From Monilinia fructicola (Eukaryota > Ascomycota > Leotiomycetes > Helotiales > Sclerotiniaceae), in the NCBI GenBank assembly GCA_008692225.1, contig VICG01000002.1, positions 450,001-514,000 on the forward strand: a DNA stretch of 64,000 nt, in the 5' to 3' direction. This document shows, piece by piece, positions 13,100 to 26,072 of the stretch. The position numbers were made by a program, and so were the translations under genes. The first letter of the stretch is position 1. Each line of letters opens with the position of its first letter. Under the pieces are notes generated by a model. The model did no database searches and was not told where the DNA came from. It worked only from the letters and a program-made list of their open reading frames with translations.

Positions 13100-14340
13100 T
13101 AATTAGGGTGATTTATAGCATATTGTTGCAACAATAAAAATAATATATATAAATATTCGATTGCGTTTTATTTGAGAAAACTAATACTAATAGAAGTGAA
13201 TTATACTATATTCAATTAAGAACTATTAGTTATAATGAATTCAATTAAATATTGGAGATATTTTCTGGAAGGTGTTTAATATTAAATTACAATTATTTTC
13301 GATTATAATAATCTAAAACATTTTATTATTTCTTGATTATTAATTAGAAAATAAACAAAAAAACAGTAATATTAATAAATAATCATTGATTTTGTAATTA
13401 TTTATAGGTTAGATAAAAGAAACCTGGTGGATGGATTATTCCAAAAAAGCTAATTATTAATATAAGGATGTTGCATTAGTACTATTATTAAAACTACAAG
13501 ATTAAACATTAAAATCACTTTTATTAATGGAAGGTTATAAAGATATATTGTATAAAATTATAATAATAATATTAGAGTTATTCAAAAAAAAATAAAAAAC
13601 ACTTATTAAATAAGTTAGAAGAAATAGATAGAGTTCGATACGATTTAGGTTGCTTAAAAGCATTATTAGTTATATAGAGTAATTTATACATTCCCAAAAA
13701 TATTAAGAAAAGCTTCATAATACCAAAAAAAACTAATATTAGAAATAAAAAAGATTTAAAGCAAATACTTAGATTTGGAGGAGTTAAAATATACAATGCA
13801 TGATGGATTATGGTATTATAATGGTATATAATTATATATATTATTAGATAAAAACTTGTAAAATTACTACTATAAAAATTCTATAATTTTTTAATAGCTG
13901 GATATTTTAAACAAATAGTAACTATAGAATCTATAAAAAGAGTTTTATATTGGAAGGAAATAAATACAAATGTTGAAAACTATACAAAATCTTATTTAAC
14001 TTGCTAATGTTATAAAAGCTTTTAGGAGAAGAAGTTTAGTGAATTATTACTAATATCGATTTCAAATAGATTATAAAAAGGTATAGTGTTTGATTTAATA
14101 ATAGATTTCTTTATATTACAATCAAAAGCAGATTTTAATAGTAAAATTAATAGAAAAGATAAATCGTTTTACTCTATATATAATTTAATTTTAATAATAA
14201 CCTATAAAATAATAAAAGAAGGGAGGTTTATATTATATTATAAGGATAATATATAGTTTATTTATTTTTAAAAGAAATATTTACAAAATATGGAATACTA
14301 AATTTAATTATTATAGATAGAGCTAGTTTATTTATTAAAC
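13100..14340 (+). pseudogene. RNase H and integrase remnants (Ty3-type pol)
   Basis: Around 13200-13275 the sequence retains ELLVI...YWRYFLEGV, matching the RNase H block of Ty3 elements. Around 13680-14030 an integrase zinc-binding region is visible: YIPK-like start, then YWKEMNTNVENYTKSYLTC with the second cysteine of the C-x2-C pair close by. Around 14265-14340 the core retains IFTKYGI..LIIIDRASLFI, matching the DRG(S/T)-x-F block. Many stops. Confidence 0.65.
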
Positions 14341-17300
14341 ATATTTTGGGAAGCATTTATAATTTATTTAAGAACCTATAGAAAAATATTAATTACTTTT
14401 TATTTATAGATTGATAGATCAATCAAAAAATTAAACCAATTATTAAAAGCTTTCTTAAGGATATTTATAAATTATAAAATAGAATAATTAATTAGATTTA
14501 TTATACTTTGTTGAATTTATATACAATTTGATATTATTAAATATTATAAAATTATTTTTATTTAAAACAAATAGAAAAATTGTACTATTATTATATATTA
14601 AAATGAATATATAATACAAATTAAAAGATATTACACAATTGATAAAACGTTTTAAAACTTTATATATCAATTTATTAAACAATTTGATATATTATTAAAA
14701 TACTTAAGTAAAATATTATAATTAAAAATATAAACCCCAAACGTTTAATGTTAAAGATATAATTTGGTTATTTTGTAAGAACCTTTTTATTAATAGAAAA
14801 TATATTAAATTAGAATTAAAGAAATTAAGATTATTTAAAATATTAAAACAAATAAAATTATAGAGTTATAAATTGAAACTTTTAATAAAGTTTAAATATT
14901 ATAATATTTTTTATATTAGTTTATTAAATTTTTATTAAACGATTTTAAAAATAAATAGATTAAATAATATTATAAAGCTATTAAAACCAAAGTTGGTAAA
15001 AAATAAGGTTTACAACAATAATACCTTAAAATAAAAAGTAGAAAAAATATTTAATTTAAAAATAAAAGATTATTGAAAAAAGTTTGAGTACTTTATATAC
15101 TAAAAAGGTTATTCTAAAAAAAAAGATATTTAGCAAAAACTAAAAAATCTAAAAAATACACAAAAAATAATTAAAACATTTTATAGGATTTATTCATTTA
15201 CAATAGAAACATTAAAAAAAGCTTTAAATCGGGATGAATAAAAACAACCTTCTCAAATAAGAAATTGTTACCTATATAATTAAAAAAATACAAAACTAAT
15301 TTCTTTAATAAATGATTTTAATATTTATATTAATTAATAATTTATCTTAAAATAATATAAAAAGATAATGAAGATTACTCCTAAATTTATTAAAAACTAT
15401 AATTAATAAAATTGCAATTTAATATAAATAATAATTATAAAACTAATAAATTGAAAAATAATAACTTAAAGCTGAGATTGCAAAAACCATTAAAGAAATC
15501 TTTATAAAACTAATAATTAATTAATTAAAATAAAATTGTAGTTCTATTTTATTTTTAATAAAAAAAAAAGGAGTAATAAGCTTAAATTAATAATTAAATA
15601 AAGTAATTATATTATTATTACAATTTAATTTATTTACTAAATAAAAACTTTAATATTATTATTAATTGATCGCAAACTTTAGCTTTTAAAATTCTATTTC
15701 TTTTAATCCTATAATAATAACAATTTTTATACTATTATTATTATTTTTTTAATTAATAAAAAAATAATAATGATAATGAATTTAAATAATTTAAGAGTAA
15801 TATTTAATATTAACGATAAACTATTAAAACTATAATATTTTTAGCTTTTAATAAACGCTTAGAATAATATTAACAAAAAAATAAAACAGGATTTGAATAT
15901 AAATAATAAAAATGATTATAAGGTTTTATTAAACTAATTAAAAGAGTATATCAAATTAAAAAAAAAACATTTTATAATTAATATAAAAAATAAATAAATA
16001 AAAAAAAGCTGTAACAAAAAAACTATAAAATAGATTAATAAAACCTAATTGCTATTAAGATTAATATTAATTAAGAAAAAGTATAAGAATTAATATTGTT
16101 TAATTTATTAATAAACAAAAAAATATTTATAAAAAAAACAATTTATCCAAAAAAAACAATAAAAAAAAAACTAAAATAGTTTTCTAATTAAATATTGAAA
16201 AAAAAGAAAACAAAAAAAGATAAAAAGAAGATCAATTATAGAAAAAATTAATAATCAACATTAATAATAAATAAATAAGCTTTATACAACAATAAAATCA
16301 CCAAAAAAGAAAATAAACAAAACATTATTAAAAAGCTTAAAAAAAAGCTTACCAAAATCTGGTTCTAATAAAAAAAAAATTAACAATAATAATATTAAAA
16401 TAAAAAAAGTAAATAATATAAATGTACAAAATAACAAATTTGGCAGATACATTTTATAAAATGTAAAAAAGATAATTATAATCGATATAATAAATTTAAA
16501 GAAAAATATTAACAATTTATTCGAATTAATATAAATATATAGGAATATAAATCAAAAAAAATTTTTAACCAAAATCTTTATTAATCATTGGAATTCTATA
16601 ATTAACCTTGAGAATAAACCCTAATTTCTAAAATAAAAAGTTAATAAAATGATAATAAAATGTAATAAATTTAAAAAAGACTGTTATATAATCTCAAAGA
16701 AAAAAAAGGTTAAGGCAACGGGTAAACATTTATCTACAATAGATTTTAAACTTAAATTAAATCACCATTACATTAAAGCATTAATATTCATAAAAATTAA
16801 ATTAGGAATGTTAAGTTTAATCGTAAATTTCTATAATAAACATTCCCAATTTTGCCAAGATAATAATATATAACTAAACGAAAATAGTATCTACATAAAC
16901 TAATTTAAAATAACCCTACAAAATTATAATAAAAAGTTTTAAATTAAATATAACTAAACCAACCAATTAATAATTGTTTAATTAATAAAAAAAAGATTAT
17001 ACTAATAATACACAATACAACCACCAATATTATTCAATAAATAAATAAATTATTATATTTTGTTCACAAAAAGAAAATTTAAATTATTGTTATTAATAAA
17101 AACCTATAAATAAATATTTAATCTAACCATAAAATTAAATATAATAAATGCTTCAATAATAAAAACATTTCAAAAGATATATTATTTATACAAACAAAAT
17201 CGATTCTTTGAGAAAACTATACCCTATTAGTGTGATATAACTAATTATAACAAAAGACTAAAAATCACTAGATCTGTAATACCTAAAAAACAAATTAATA

Positions 17301-17759
17301 AGGAAAAACTAATAAAAAAGATTAGTATTAAAAAAATAAGGGCAGAAGATTACGAATTTAGTAAAAAGGCTACCAAAAGTGAAAAGGTTGGTAAAGAAGA
17401 TATTTAGGAAAATATTGATAAAAATAAGAATAATAAGGGTTTAAATAACTTTAAGAATTTTTTAATAAAGAATAAAAAAGCGAATAAAGAATGTTCGTAA
17501 TGATATTAAAAAGGGATTATTTTATACACCAAAGAAAAATTAGTATACGTTTATAAAACAAAAAAAAATTATAAATTAAAGATTAATTACATTATTATGA
17601 TTTAATAAGAATTAATTTGTTATTTAGGGATTCTTTATTTTTATTAAAAATAATTATTTATTTTTATAAATAAATCAATTATTTATATTAAATAGCATTT
17701 ATAATTTATATAGTTAATTAATTAATCATTGAGGCGTTGATTACAAAAAGGAGAGATAA

Positions 17760-17921
17760 TGTTAAGATCGGCATGTAATACCAAGCATTTTAGCATTATG
17801 TATTTATGCTAGTCCTATAAAGGAACAGAATCCTTCAGATCCCATTTATTTCCCCTTTATAGAATTCTACTTACGTTACCGTCCCTCTCTTGGCCCCCAG
17901 TTTCTGTCTTACTGCATGATA
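17760..17921 (+). repeat. Right LTR of Ty3-type element
   Basis: Begins TGTTAAGATCGGCATG right after a purine tract at about 17745-17759, as expected of a polypurine primer next to a 3' LTR. It carries CTAGTCCTATAAAGGAACAG and CCCCCAGTTTCTGTC shared with the left copy. Differences from the left copy are mostly transitions. Confidence 0.75.
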
Positions 17922-18213
17922 AAAACCGATTAAGATAAAATAATTATAAATAAAAAGCATTAATTAGTTTTAATAAAGATTAGCTTTACAACGATCTACG
18001 TTTCCTATTAAAAATAATATAAGGTTTCAAGTTTTATTAGATATTTTTAAAGTGTAATAAAATTTATAATATTAATATATATATTTATTACGAAGGTTGA
18101 GTTATATACAAGTATACGAGAATTATTAATAAGATTAATTAAGATTATATAATAGGTTATATTAAGTAAGCTAGAAGACTTTGTTTTTACTATAGAATAG
18201 TAAAAATAGTAAT

Positions 18214-19624
18214 CGAGCTCCCTGTATCATACACGTCCCTGTATCTTGCACGCTTTTCAAAAAGTCGAAAATTAACAAATAAAATCAATTAATAAAAAAC
18301 TATTAATGTTATAATATAAAATTGAAATATTATATATTTTTAATAATTTTAAATAATATTATAAAAAGAAAACTTGTAAAATTAAATCTATTTGAATATT
18401 AATTATAATTTTAAAAATATATATTCAATTATTATAAAAAATTCAATAACTTTTTATAAATTATAAAAAAAACTAACTATTTTATTTTTAAATAATATTT
18501 TTTATAATATAAAACTTTAAATTAAATTAAAAAAAAAACTAGAATCTTTTATAAATATTTAAAGATTATATTAAATATAATCTATTAAAAATTGATAATT
18601 AAAAAAATATTTATTAAAAATAGTTTTATTATATTAAATTAAAAGTAATTTAATAAAAAAAATAAAATATTATATAAATATCAATTAAAAATTTTATATT
18701 TATTAAAAAAAATCAAGAATTTAATAATAAAAAAAAATCAAGAATATATTATAAAAAAATATAAGAAAAGCTTATTATCTTTATATTATATAATATATAA
18801 TACTTCTTTAAACAAAGAATTTTGTTTTGTAATATATATAAATAAATTGAAATTGTTATTAAAAGAATTTTAAAATATATTATAAATTTAAGTCGATATC
18901 AAATTTAAAGAATTTATTTTTTGATATTAGTATTATTTTTCGTATATTAATCGCTATAGAAAATCAATAATTTAAACTATAAAATTTTTATTTAAAACAA
19001 TTATATAATTTTTTATTTTAAAAAAACTTATATATAATAAATTTATAAGATAATGAATATTATATATTATTTTTATATAATATAATATATAATTATATTC
19101 TTTAATTTTAATTTTACTTTATTTTTTATATTATTTAAAATTTTAAATAATCATTTAAATTTAATTTGAAATAAGTTTTTTTAATTAAAGATTATTTTTA
19201 TATAATTTTTCTATATATTTATTTAATTAAGTTTTATATTTATTGATATTATTATTATAAGATATTTTTTTAATTATTTTATTTTTGTATTAAATTTTCT
19301 TTATCTTTTATTTTTAAAAATTCAATATAAAAATCAAATTATGATATTTTTAAGAAATTTAAAAAACAAATCTTCAATCAAAAATAATAAAAATATTAAA
19401 AAATAATATATAATCTTTAAAAATCTTATATTCTTTATTTTATTAATTTTAATTTTAACACTATATGATATTTTATATTCAAAAAATTATTATAATCTAT
19501 TTATTTTAATTTATTATTATATAAAATTTTAAATCATTTTATTGATTAATTGATTTATAATTATTTATTTTCGAAAATGTTAAAACGTGTAAGATACAGG
19601 GGCGTGCATGATATAGGGAGCTCG
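18214..19624. mobile_element. TIR element B (about 1.41 kb)
   Basis: Left end CGAGCTCCCTGTATCATACA and right end, on the other strand, CGAGCTCCCTATATCATGCA form imperfect TIRs that extend through CCCTGTATCTTGCACG into CGAAAAT-like sequence, about 55-60 bp. The interior is pure A/T with no coding remnant that can be read. It sits just downstream of the Ty3-type element. Target duplication is not clear. Confidence 0.65.
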
Positions 19625-20062
19625 GTTATATATAATTAAAGAGCGGTGTATAATCTCTAATATGAATGCATAGAGTGCTTTATATATCTAAGATCGGTAT
19701 TAAAGGTTTGGTCGGTCTATTCCCCACTCCTGATATGGTAGGATCACATGATCACTTTTGCGTGATAATATTAATATAAAGAGTAAAGAATTCGAAGTTT
19801 TAATAAAAAACATACTTATACTCGTACAATTGTAATTAGCGAATTTACTCTTTTAAAATCGATAAATTTCCTTATATTTTCAAGTTCATTTATATATATC
19901 TTAAATATTAATAAAGATATTTAGATTTTAAAATATAATATATAGAATTTAGCTTTTATCTATTTATTTAATAAAGTTTTATAAGTTTAACTATAATATT
20001 ATTAAAGGTCTTGATTCTTTTTATATTTTTAAATTTTATTATACTATTATCTATATTAAATA

Positions 20063-20572
20063 AGAATTGCGGCTATAGCTTATCGCACAACTTACGTTTT
20101 CGTAATAGAATCCTTACAAAATTCATATTTTCTTATATAAATTAAAAATTTTAATAAATTTTATAATTATTTATATATATTCTTAAAATGTTTATTAATT
20201 TTATTTTAAAATTAATAAAATACAAAATATAAAATCATCTATTTTTATTTATTTTATTTAAAAAATTATATTTTTTAAAGGTTGAAAATTTTTAAAAAAT
20301 CTTATATATAACGCTTTTCTTATATAAAATAAGCGATTTTTTAAAAAAAATCTATATTATTTAATTTTATAGAATTGATATTTTTATTAAAAAAATTATA
20401 AAAAAAATTAGCTTATCTCTATAAATCTTTTAATAATTCTTTATATATTTATTTAAAGATTATAATCTTTTATATATTATTTAATAATTTACCAAAGATA
20501 TTAAAAAGTTTAAGAATGAGAGGATTTTAATATAAAAACGTAAGATGTGCGATAAGCTATAGCCGCAACTCT
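20063..20572. mobile_element. MITE family A, copy 2 (510 bp, TA-flanked)
   Basis: Starts AGAATTGCGGCTATAGCTTA and ends TAGCCGCAACTCT with TA at 20061-20062 and 20573-20574. It aligns end to end with the copy at 8691-9202, including internal landmarks such as AAAAAATCTTATATATAA and GCTTTTCTTATATAAAATAA. The two copies bracket the Ty3-type element and element B. Confidence 0.75.
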
Positions 20573-20739
20573 TATATTTTTTATAATTTGAAATTATTAT
20601 ATAGCAAATAGAAATATATACTACATATATAGTATTTATAAGTTATATAAAATTATATTAAATTTTCGTTTAATATTTATAAGTTTTATATTTGAGTATG
20701 CCTCTTTTAAAACCCGCCCTGATAGAAAGCTTTGTCATG

Positions 20740-20935
20740 TCGTAACAACGGTCGAATTAAGTAACGTGGTGAAGCTGATCTTCATCAAAGCTACCTAAGC
20801 CGTCTACTTATAATCTATAATGCTATACTTCGTCCTTGCCGAAACGTTGGCTGCGTTGACTATATTGTTTTCACCAATACATCGACAATATCAGCTGTGT
20901 CGTCATCATCCCTTCCGTGACAACCGTCACACTTA
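20740..20935. other. Normal-composition island in the AT block
   Basis: About 195 bp with balanced base composition surrounded by A/T DNA. No frame or RNA gene is recognisable. Its right end (GTCATCATCCCTTCCGTGAC) is an inverted, diverged match to 8641-8682. Confidence 0.5.
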
Positions 20936-21235
20936 TATTAATATAAAAAATATTTGAATGATTTATGGATTCGAAGAATCTTAGTTCATTAATTTGTTAT
21001 ATCATGTGATTATTATACTTGTACTATAGAAGGTTCAAAATGCAAAAACATAAACTTTAAATCTTTAGCGGTTTGTATAATTGGTCATAAGTATTCCGCA
21101 AAAATTCTAATTGATCGAACATTAGTAATCAAAAACCTTAATCTTTGATGCCGATTTTCCGTTCTACCTTTGGAGCTTAATTATTCCGGCTATTTCATTT
21201 CAGCTATTATATATAGGCCTATATTATTTTTAAAT

Positions 21236-21327
21236 AATAAATAATAAATAATAAATAATAAATAATAAATAATAAATAATAAATAATAAATAATAAATAA
21301 TAAATAATAAATAATAAATAATAAATA
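21236..21327. repeat. Heptanucleotide repeat (AAATAAT)n
   Basis: About 13 perfect units of a 7-bp AAATAAT repeat. Nothing else is recognisable around it. Confidence 0.85.
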
Positions 21328-21751
21328 TGTAATAATATAATATAAATAATAAATATGTATAATTTATATATAATTAAGAATATATTAAGAAACTTATAAA
21401 AAACTATAAAGCTTTTTTATAAAATTTAAATTTTAAATTAAATAGAAAAAGGGTAAAAAATAAAATAAATGAAAATGAAAAAGAATAAGAAAGAATAATA
21501 TAAAAAAAGTATTTAAAAGAATAGTATTAGAAAATATATTAAAAAAGATAAAAAGAGATATAAAAATAAAAAAGAGGTATAAAAATAAAAAGAGGTATAA
21601 AAACATAATATGAATATTATTAATATATTTAATATAGAATATAATTAAAATAAGATATATATTTATATTTAAGAGTATTTATATTAAAATTAAGAAAGTA
21701 GAAAATAAATATATAATAGTAAAGGATTTTAAAAATAATTTCTTTCTTTAA

Positions 21752-22009
<258 letters not shown>

Positions 22010-22157
22010 GCACTCGCGGAAAATAAATTTTTAGATTATGGATTTGTAGAATTTTATTAGCCTCGAACGAAATAAGGATTAGGGGTTTGGGGCTAGCCCT
22101 TATTAAGTAATAAAATTCGAAGAATCCATAGTCTGAAAATTTATTTTCCGCGAGTGC
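22010..22157. mobile_element. Palindromic MITE C (148 bp, TA-flanked)
   Basis: Two arms of about 55 nt, starting GCACTCGCGGAAAATAAATT and ending with its near-perfect complement, enclose a short G-rich centre (about 22078-22105). TA flanks both ends (22008-22009 and 22158-22159). The arms differ at about six sites. The RNA or single strand would fold as a long hairpin. Unlike its surroundings it retains CpG sites, so it may have arrived after RIP or escaped it. Confidence 0.75.
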
Positions 22158-22159
22158 TA

Positions 22160-23254
22160 GTTTCCCAAAGAATGCTTTGGAAGTAACCTGGAATCTTCCT
22201 TCAATAATATAGATAAGAGTTACATGCTAGTCTATCTCCTACTTTCAGATAGAAAAGATCTACTCGACTAAAATAAATTATATAGAATAATTTGTATTAT
22301 TATAATCAAGAAAAAGTTTAACTAATAGAATTCATCTTCTGATTTAAACAAAATCCTATAGTACTAGTCAACTTATATTTTCCCTACTCTATTTTCACAC
22401 TAAAACTCATATACTTTAATAAATTATAAGATTTCTTATAATAATAAAAGTATTCAAAATATTTTAGATGATAAGTATTTATATATATTAATATATAATA
22501 AAAGGTTTAGAATTTATTTTTTAAAATTCTCTTAATCGATATTTCAAATAGAAGAATTAAAAGAATTATATTCTTATATTATTTTTATTATAAAATATAT
22601 AAATCGGAAAACAATTATTTTCAAAATTATATAATTTTAAAAATCAATATCTTTAACTTACAAAATCTTGATTTATTTTTTCAAAAAGAATCTTTAACAT
22701 ATCGAGAAGGTTTTGTTATAGATCTATTTATATTATGTGAATATTTCAAGTGAAATGGATGCATTTTGGTATACAAAGGCCTTTCGCTTAATATAAGTTG
22801 ATGGGTATTGTTATTCCGTAATGATCTATATTAATTATAAATTAATTTCACGAGTCACAATGAAAGTTGTATTATGGATAAGTTACATAATCGTATACTG
22901 CTTAATCCAGTTGATATGGAGAGGCTATTCAATAATTTCTTATGAAGTCTTATAAGGGTGAATGCTGATTTTGATGATGATATAATAATAGTCGATAAAT
23001 GGATGTTATATGGATGTATGAGTGAGAAATAAAGTTTTTATTCATTCCAAACTGGATTTGATGAAATGGGGGTTGGAGATGTTTGGCTTGGTGGATGGAT
23101 GAGTAGGTAGATTGAGATAAATACATAGGTAGGTATTGGAATTGAGGGTTTTCGGGTTTTGTATGGTTAATGATAGGTTTGATCTTGTGTTTGATGTTAT
23201 TGAAACATTTTGGGCATGGAATGCAGTATAACTAATTCTAGTCTACAATATTCC
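22160..23254. other. Intergenic, AT-rich island border
   Basis: A transition from A/T-only DNA to normal composition. No gene, RNA or repeat is recognisable; the last 200 bp are the 3' flank of the first BTB gene. Confidence 0.5.
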
Positions 23255-24649
23255 TCATACCAAAGGTGCACCCCAATTATTAGCTATACTCGGGATACTT
23301 GCAAGGTCATTTCCCTCCGCATTCAAAACCAGCAATGCCGCAGCCGCCGCAAGCTCATCCGCATCAGCCGCCGGCGCCGGAAAATCGTTATGTGCAACGA
23401 CAGCTTTTGGTGGACAAATAGCCCCATGTCGATGATCGTGATACCGACAATTATCCACATCCTCCACACACCTCACAAGCCCATTCCCCCGCGAAGCCCT
23501 CACATACTGCGCCATCACATCCCGCACAAACTCCATCGGCACCCAGAATTCCCCCTCGGTGCCAGCCTCCTCCCCACCGAGCAGTTCTCCAAATCCTGCA
23601 TTCTGCCCGTAGTATCTCGGGTAGCGCGTCGAATACAACACGATCATATCCACGATCATGGACCGCAGCAGCGATCCCGGATGCGTATCCGCATACAATT
23701 TTGTGATCTGCGTCGGCGTCGCCCCAAGCACGTGTCTCCTATCGGGTGCGAGGGCGGGGCGGCGAAGAATCCGGTGGCGGGACCCGGGAGTCAGGGCATT
23801 CCACGCGGCGAAGGATGGCACGCCGCTGACGATCCAGTCTGCGGCGTCTTTGTTGTCCTCGCGTCCTTGGAGCTTTAGGTAGTGCATCGTTGCTTCGTAT
23901 TCTTCCCTGCTGGTGGGCATGTGAGGGTTTTCGTGATCGTGAACGTGGAGCTTCCTGCGTTTGGTCTGGACGGAGGGTTCTTCTTGCAGGGCCAGGATCA
24001 TGGTGTCGATGATTTTGTTGGCGAATTTGGGGGCGATGAGGAATTGGGAGAGCTTGTAGCATTCTACCAGCTGGTCCCAGAGGATGACGTATTGTGCCAA
24101 GCGTTGGTGGATATCGATGCTGGTGATGCCGGCGAATTGTTTGGCTTGTTTTAATTCTCCATGGGTATTCCATGAGAGGAAAATGGCGAATGCGTCGCAT
24201 TGTTTGGTTGTGGTGCAGGGGAAGGGAAGGGAGGCTGTGGTGTGGAATTGTTCGCGGAGAATGCGGATGTAGTTTGGTGTGGTGTCTGGGATTACCGGGA
24301 TGCCGGGCATGCAGATACTGCGGAAGAAGAGAGAGTTTTGACAAAAGAGCTTGAAGGGCCAAATTACTCTCAGTGGGCTGGAGGGATGCCCAATTATAAT
24401 GGTGATTAATCGGGTATAATCTTCACTGGGGTGATATTAGTATGAGGTGGGACTTTGAAGGTGTATGTGATGTGTATGTGATCGGAATGCATGTAAGGGA
24501 GAGGGAAAAGGCACTTGCTTTCTGAGCACGATGGGTTCATCAGGAGTGTTTTCCGCTAACCAAGGAGTGTTCGTGACTCGGTAAAGACCTGTTTGCTGTG
24601 CCACTGTTTCTTCTGGGAGGTCTCTGTAAAGTTCTGAAAGGGAAGACAT
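23255..24649 (-). CDS. BTB/POZ domain protein (paralogue 1)
   Basis: Two exons, 24519-24649 and 23255-24425, give 433 residues. The 93-nt intron uses a GC donor (GCAAGT) and a CAG acceptor; a GT donor cannot be placed in phase. The BTB fold starts at EDYTRLITIIIG, then the dimer-interface helix LFCQNSLFFRSICM, and later AIFLSWNTHGEL. A paralogue-wide helix follows, WDQLVECYKLSQFLIAPKFA, that fits the BTB C-terminal extension. Residues 370-381 (CRYHDHRHGAIC) form a C-x2-H-x-H-x5-C tail, followed by an Ala-rich end. Fungal BTB proteins of this type lack kelch or MATH domains and their partners are unknown; Cullin-3 adaptor or oligomerisation roles are only possible by analogy. Confidence 0.85.
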
Positions 24650-26072
24650 TATTGATGATATTCTTTCTGACTATGATGATTCTTTCAAAAGGGCATGTAT
24701 CGAGGATTTTGATGTATTGAGGAACAAGATTATGATATTTTGGTCGAATAGATGAACACTTAAGAATTCTTCGATCTTCTTGGTTGCAAGTAGTACTTGC
24801 TTGTATCAAGATGTTAATGGAAGAGATGATGTATTCTTGAAGAGCATTTCCGAGCCCTTAATAACATTTTCATTTCGAATGCTACGACTTGCATCATAAT
24901 TAGCGTACGATTACATCGCATACAGCTTCTACATATATGTGCATCTAATACGGTAGCAAAGCACACTATCGTAGTTGATGCGGTCCCTAGCCGTCTATTT
25001 GGTTAAAGTCATGAAGAGAAAGTATCGAGATATGGTATAGTTTCCATGGTGATGATATTTGTTCACTGGTTTGGATACGGTGAGTAAGGTCGGCATGAGT
25101 GGTAGCCAACCCTTGAGAAAAGAGTGGATTTTTCAGCCAGATGAATTGTTTGATTACTACAGTTATAAACATTCTACTAATTTCCCTCTTCAAAAAGAGA
25201 TATTCGATATTCTTTTAATGCGGATATTCGAGAAATGTTTCAATTTCCAGCTTGAATCAACACTCAGACAGATTTGGATGGTTGAATAAAGACTTTGATG
25301 AGGTATTCATTGTTAGCTTTGAACTTGCTGGTGATGCATCAGTATTCTCTTCCAACCGTTGCACGATGGAAAATACATGATTGATGAATGTTTCTATTTT
25401 CAAAGAAATAGCTATGTTTCAAGTATGACATAACTTCAGAAGTAGATACTTGGTTCCACATGAATTACTTCTGTTGAGGGTATAAAATAGGAATATAGTA
25501 GAAATCATCATACGCTGAATCTACTGATCAATTAGATAACTATCCATTGTATACGTTTAGGTCAGAAACATGAAATGGCGCTGAAGAACATAATTAACGT
25601 TATGTGAAGTGCTTGGGCAATATTAATGAGATGGAAGAAAATATAAATACCAAGTGATGATGTGAATCGATTGAACCCAAACAACACTCATCCTTATTGA
25701 ATCTATAGATCCAGGTTGGTAGATACAATAATCACTAAATCTCACATCTATTGGAATCAAAATTAAATGAAAGATTTCAAGTTGAGCAGGAGATGATTGA
25801 ACAATTGACTTAAATGCTTATGTTTCGACTAATTACATAGGAGCATTATCTGAAACATCATGGGACAGCAGATACTGTAGAGAATACAAATATTTCGTTA
25901 TATTCGGCCCCACTATACCATAAAAGGCAGCGGTCACCATTTATATTAAGAATTCCTTTCATAAACCCTCAACCATAACCACCAATCTTTGCAGCTCACC
26001 ATAATTCTAGTAAATGCTAAAATCAAGTCACCAAAGCACCACATACCCCGTTTGAGACCGGATCAATACCAT
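24650..26072. other. Intergenic region between BTB genes 1 and 2
   Basis: Normal composition, no supportable gene. Short frames (for example at 25059-25289) show neither domains nor splice structure. It should contain the promoter of BTB paralogue 1. Confidence 0.5.

Larger units (their letters stand above)
9255..17921 (+). mobile_element. RIP-degraded Ty3-type LTR retrotransposon
   Basis: Two direct copies of a roughly 165-bp sequence at 9255-9419 and 17760-17921 act as LTRs. A purine tract (AAAAAGGAGAGATAA) sits directly before the downstream TGTTAAGATCGG. Between them on the plus strand, broken but readable pol appears: reverse transcriptase (12300-12671), RNase H (about 13100-13290) and integrase (about 13680-14340). 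RT-RNase H-integrase order is the Ty3 order. Stops and shifts are everywhere. At 8.7 kb it is longer than most Ty3 elements, so a further nested insertion, perhaps in 14.9-17.7 kb, is possible. Confidence 0.8.

Noticed and set aside
16282..16873. Frames of 74-77 codons in the AT-rich island
   Set aside because: Composed of Ile, Phe, Lys, Asn and Leu only, as any A/T-only DNA gives; no homology to retrotransposon blocks.
23210..23878. 222-codon plus-strand frame across BTB paralogue 1
   Set aside because: Antisense shadow of a GC-rich BTB exon; Arg/His/Pro-rich with no domain.
23883..24362. Apparent frameshift between LLSKLS and FFRSICM in BTB paralogue 1
   Set aside because: A different continuous frame (LFCQNSLFFRSICM) reads through from the acceptor at 24425 without any indel.
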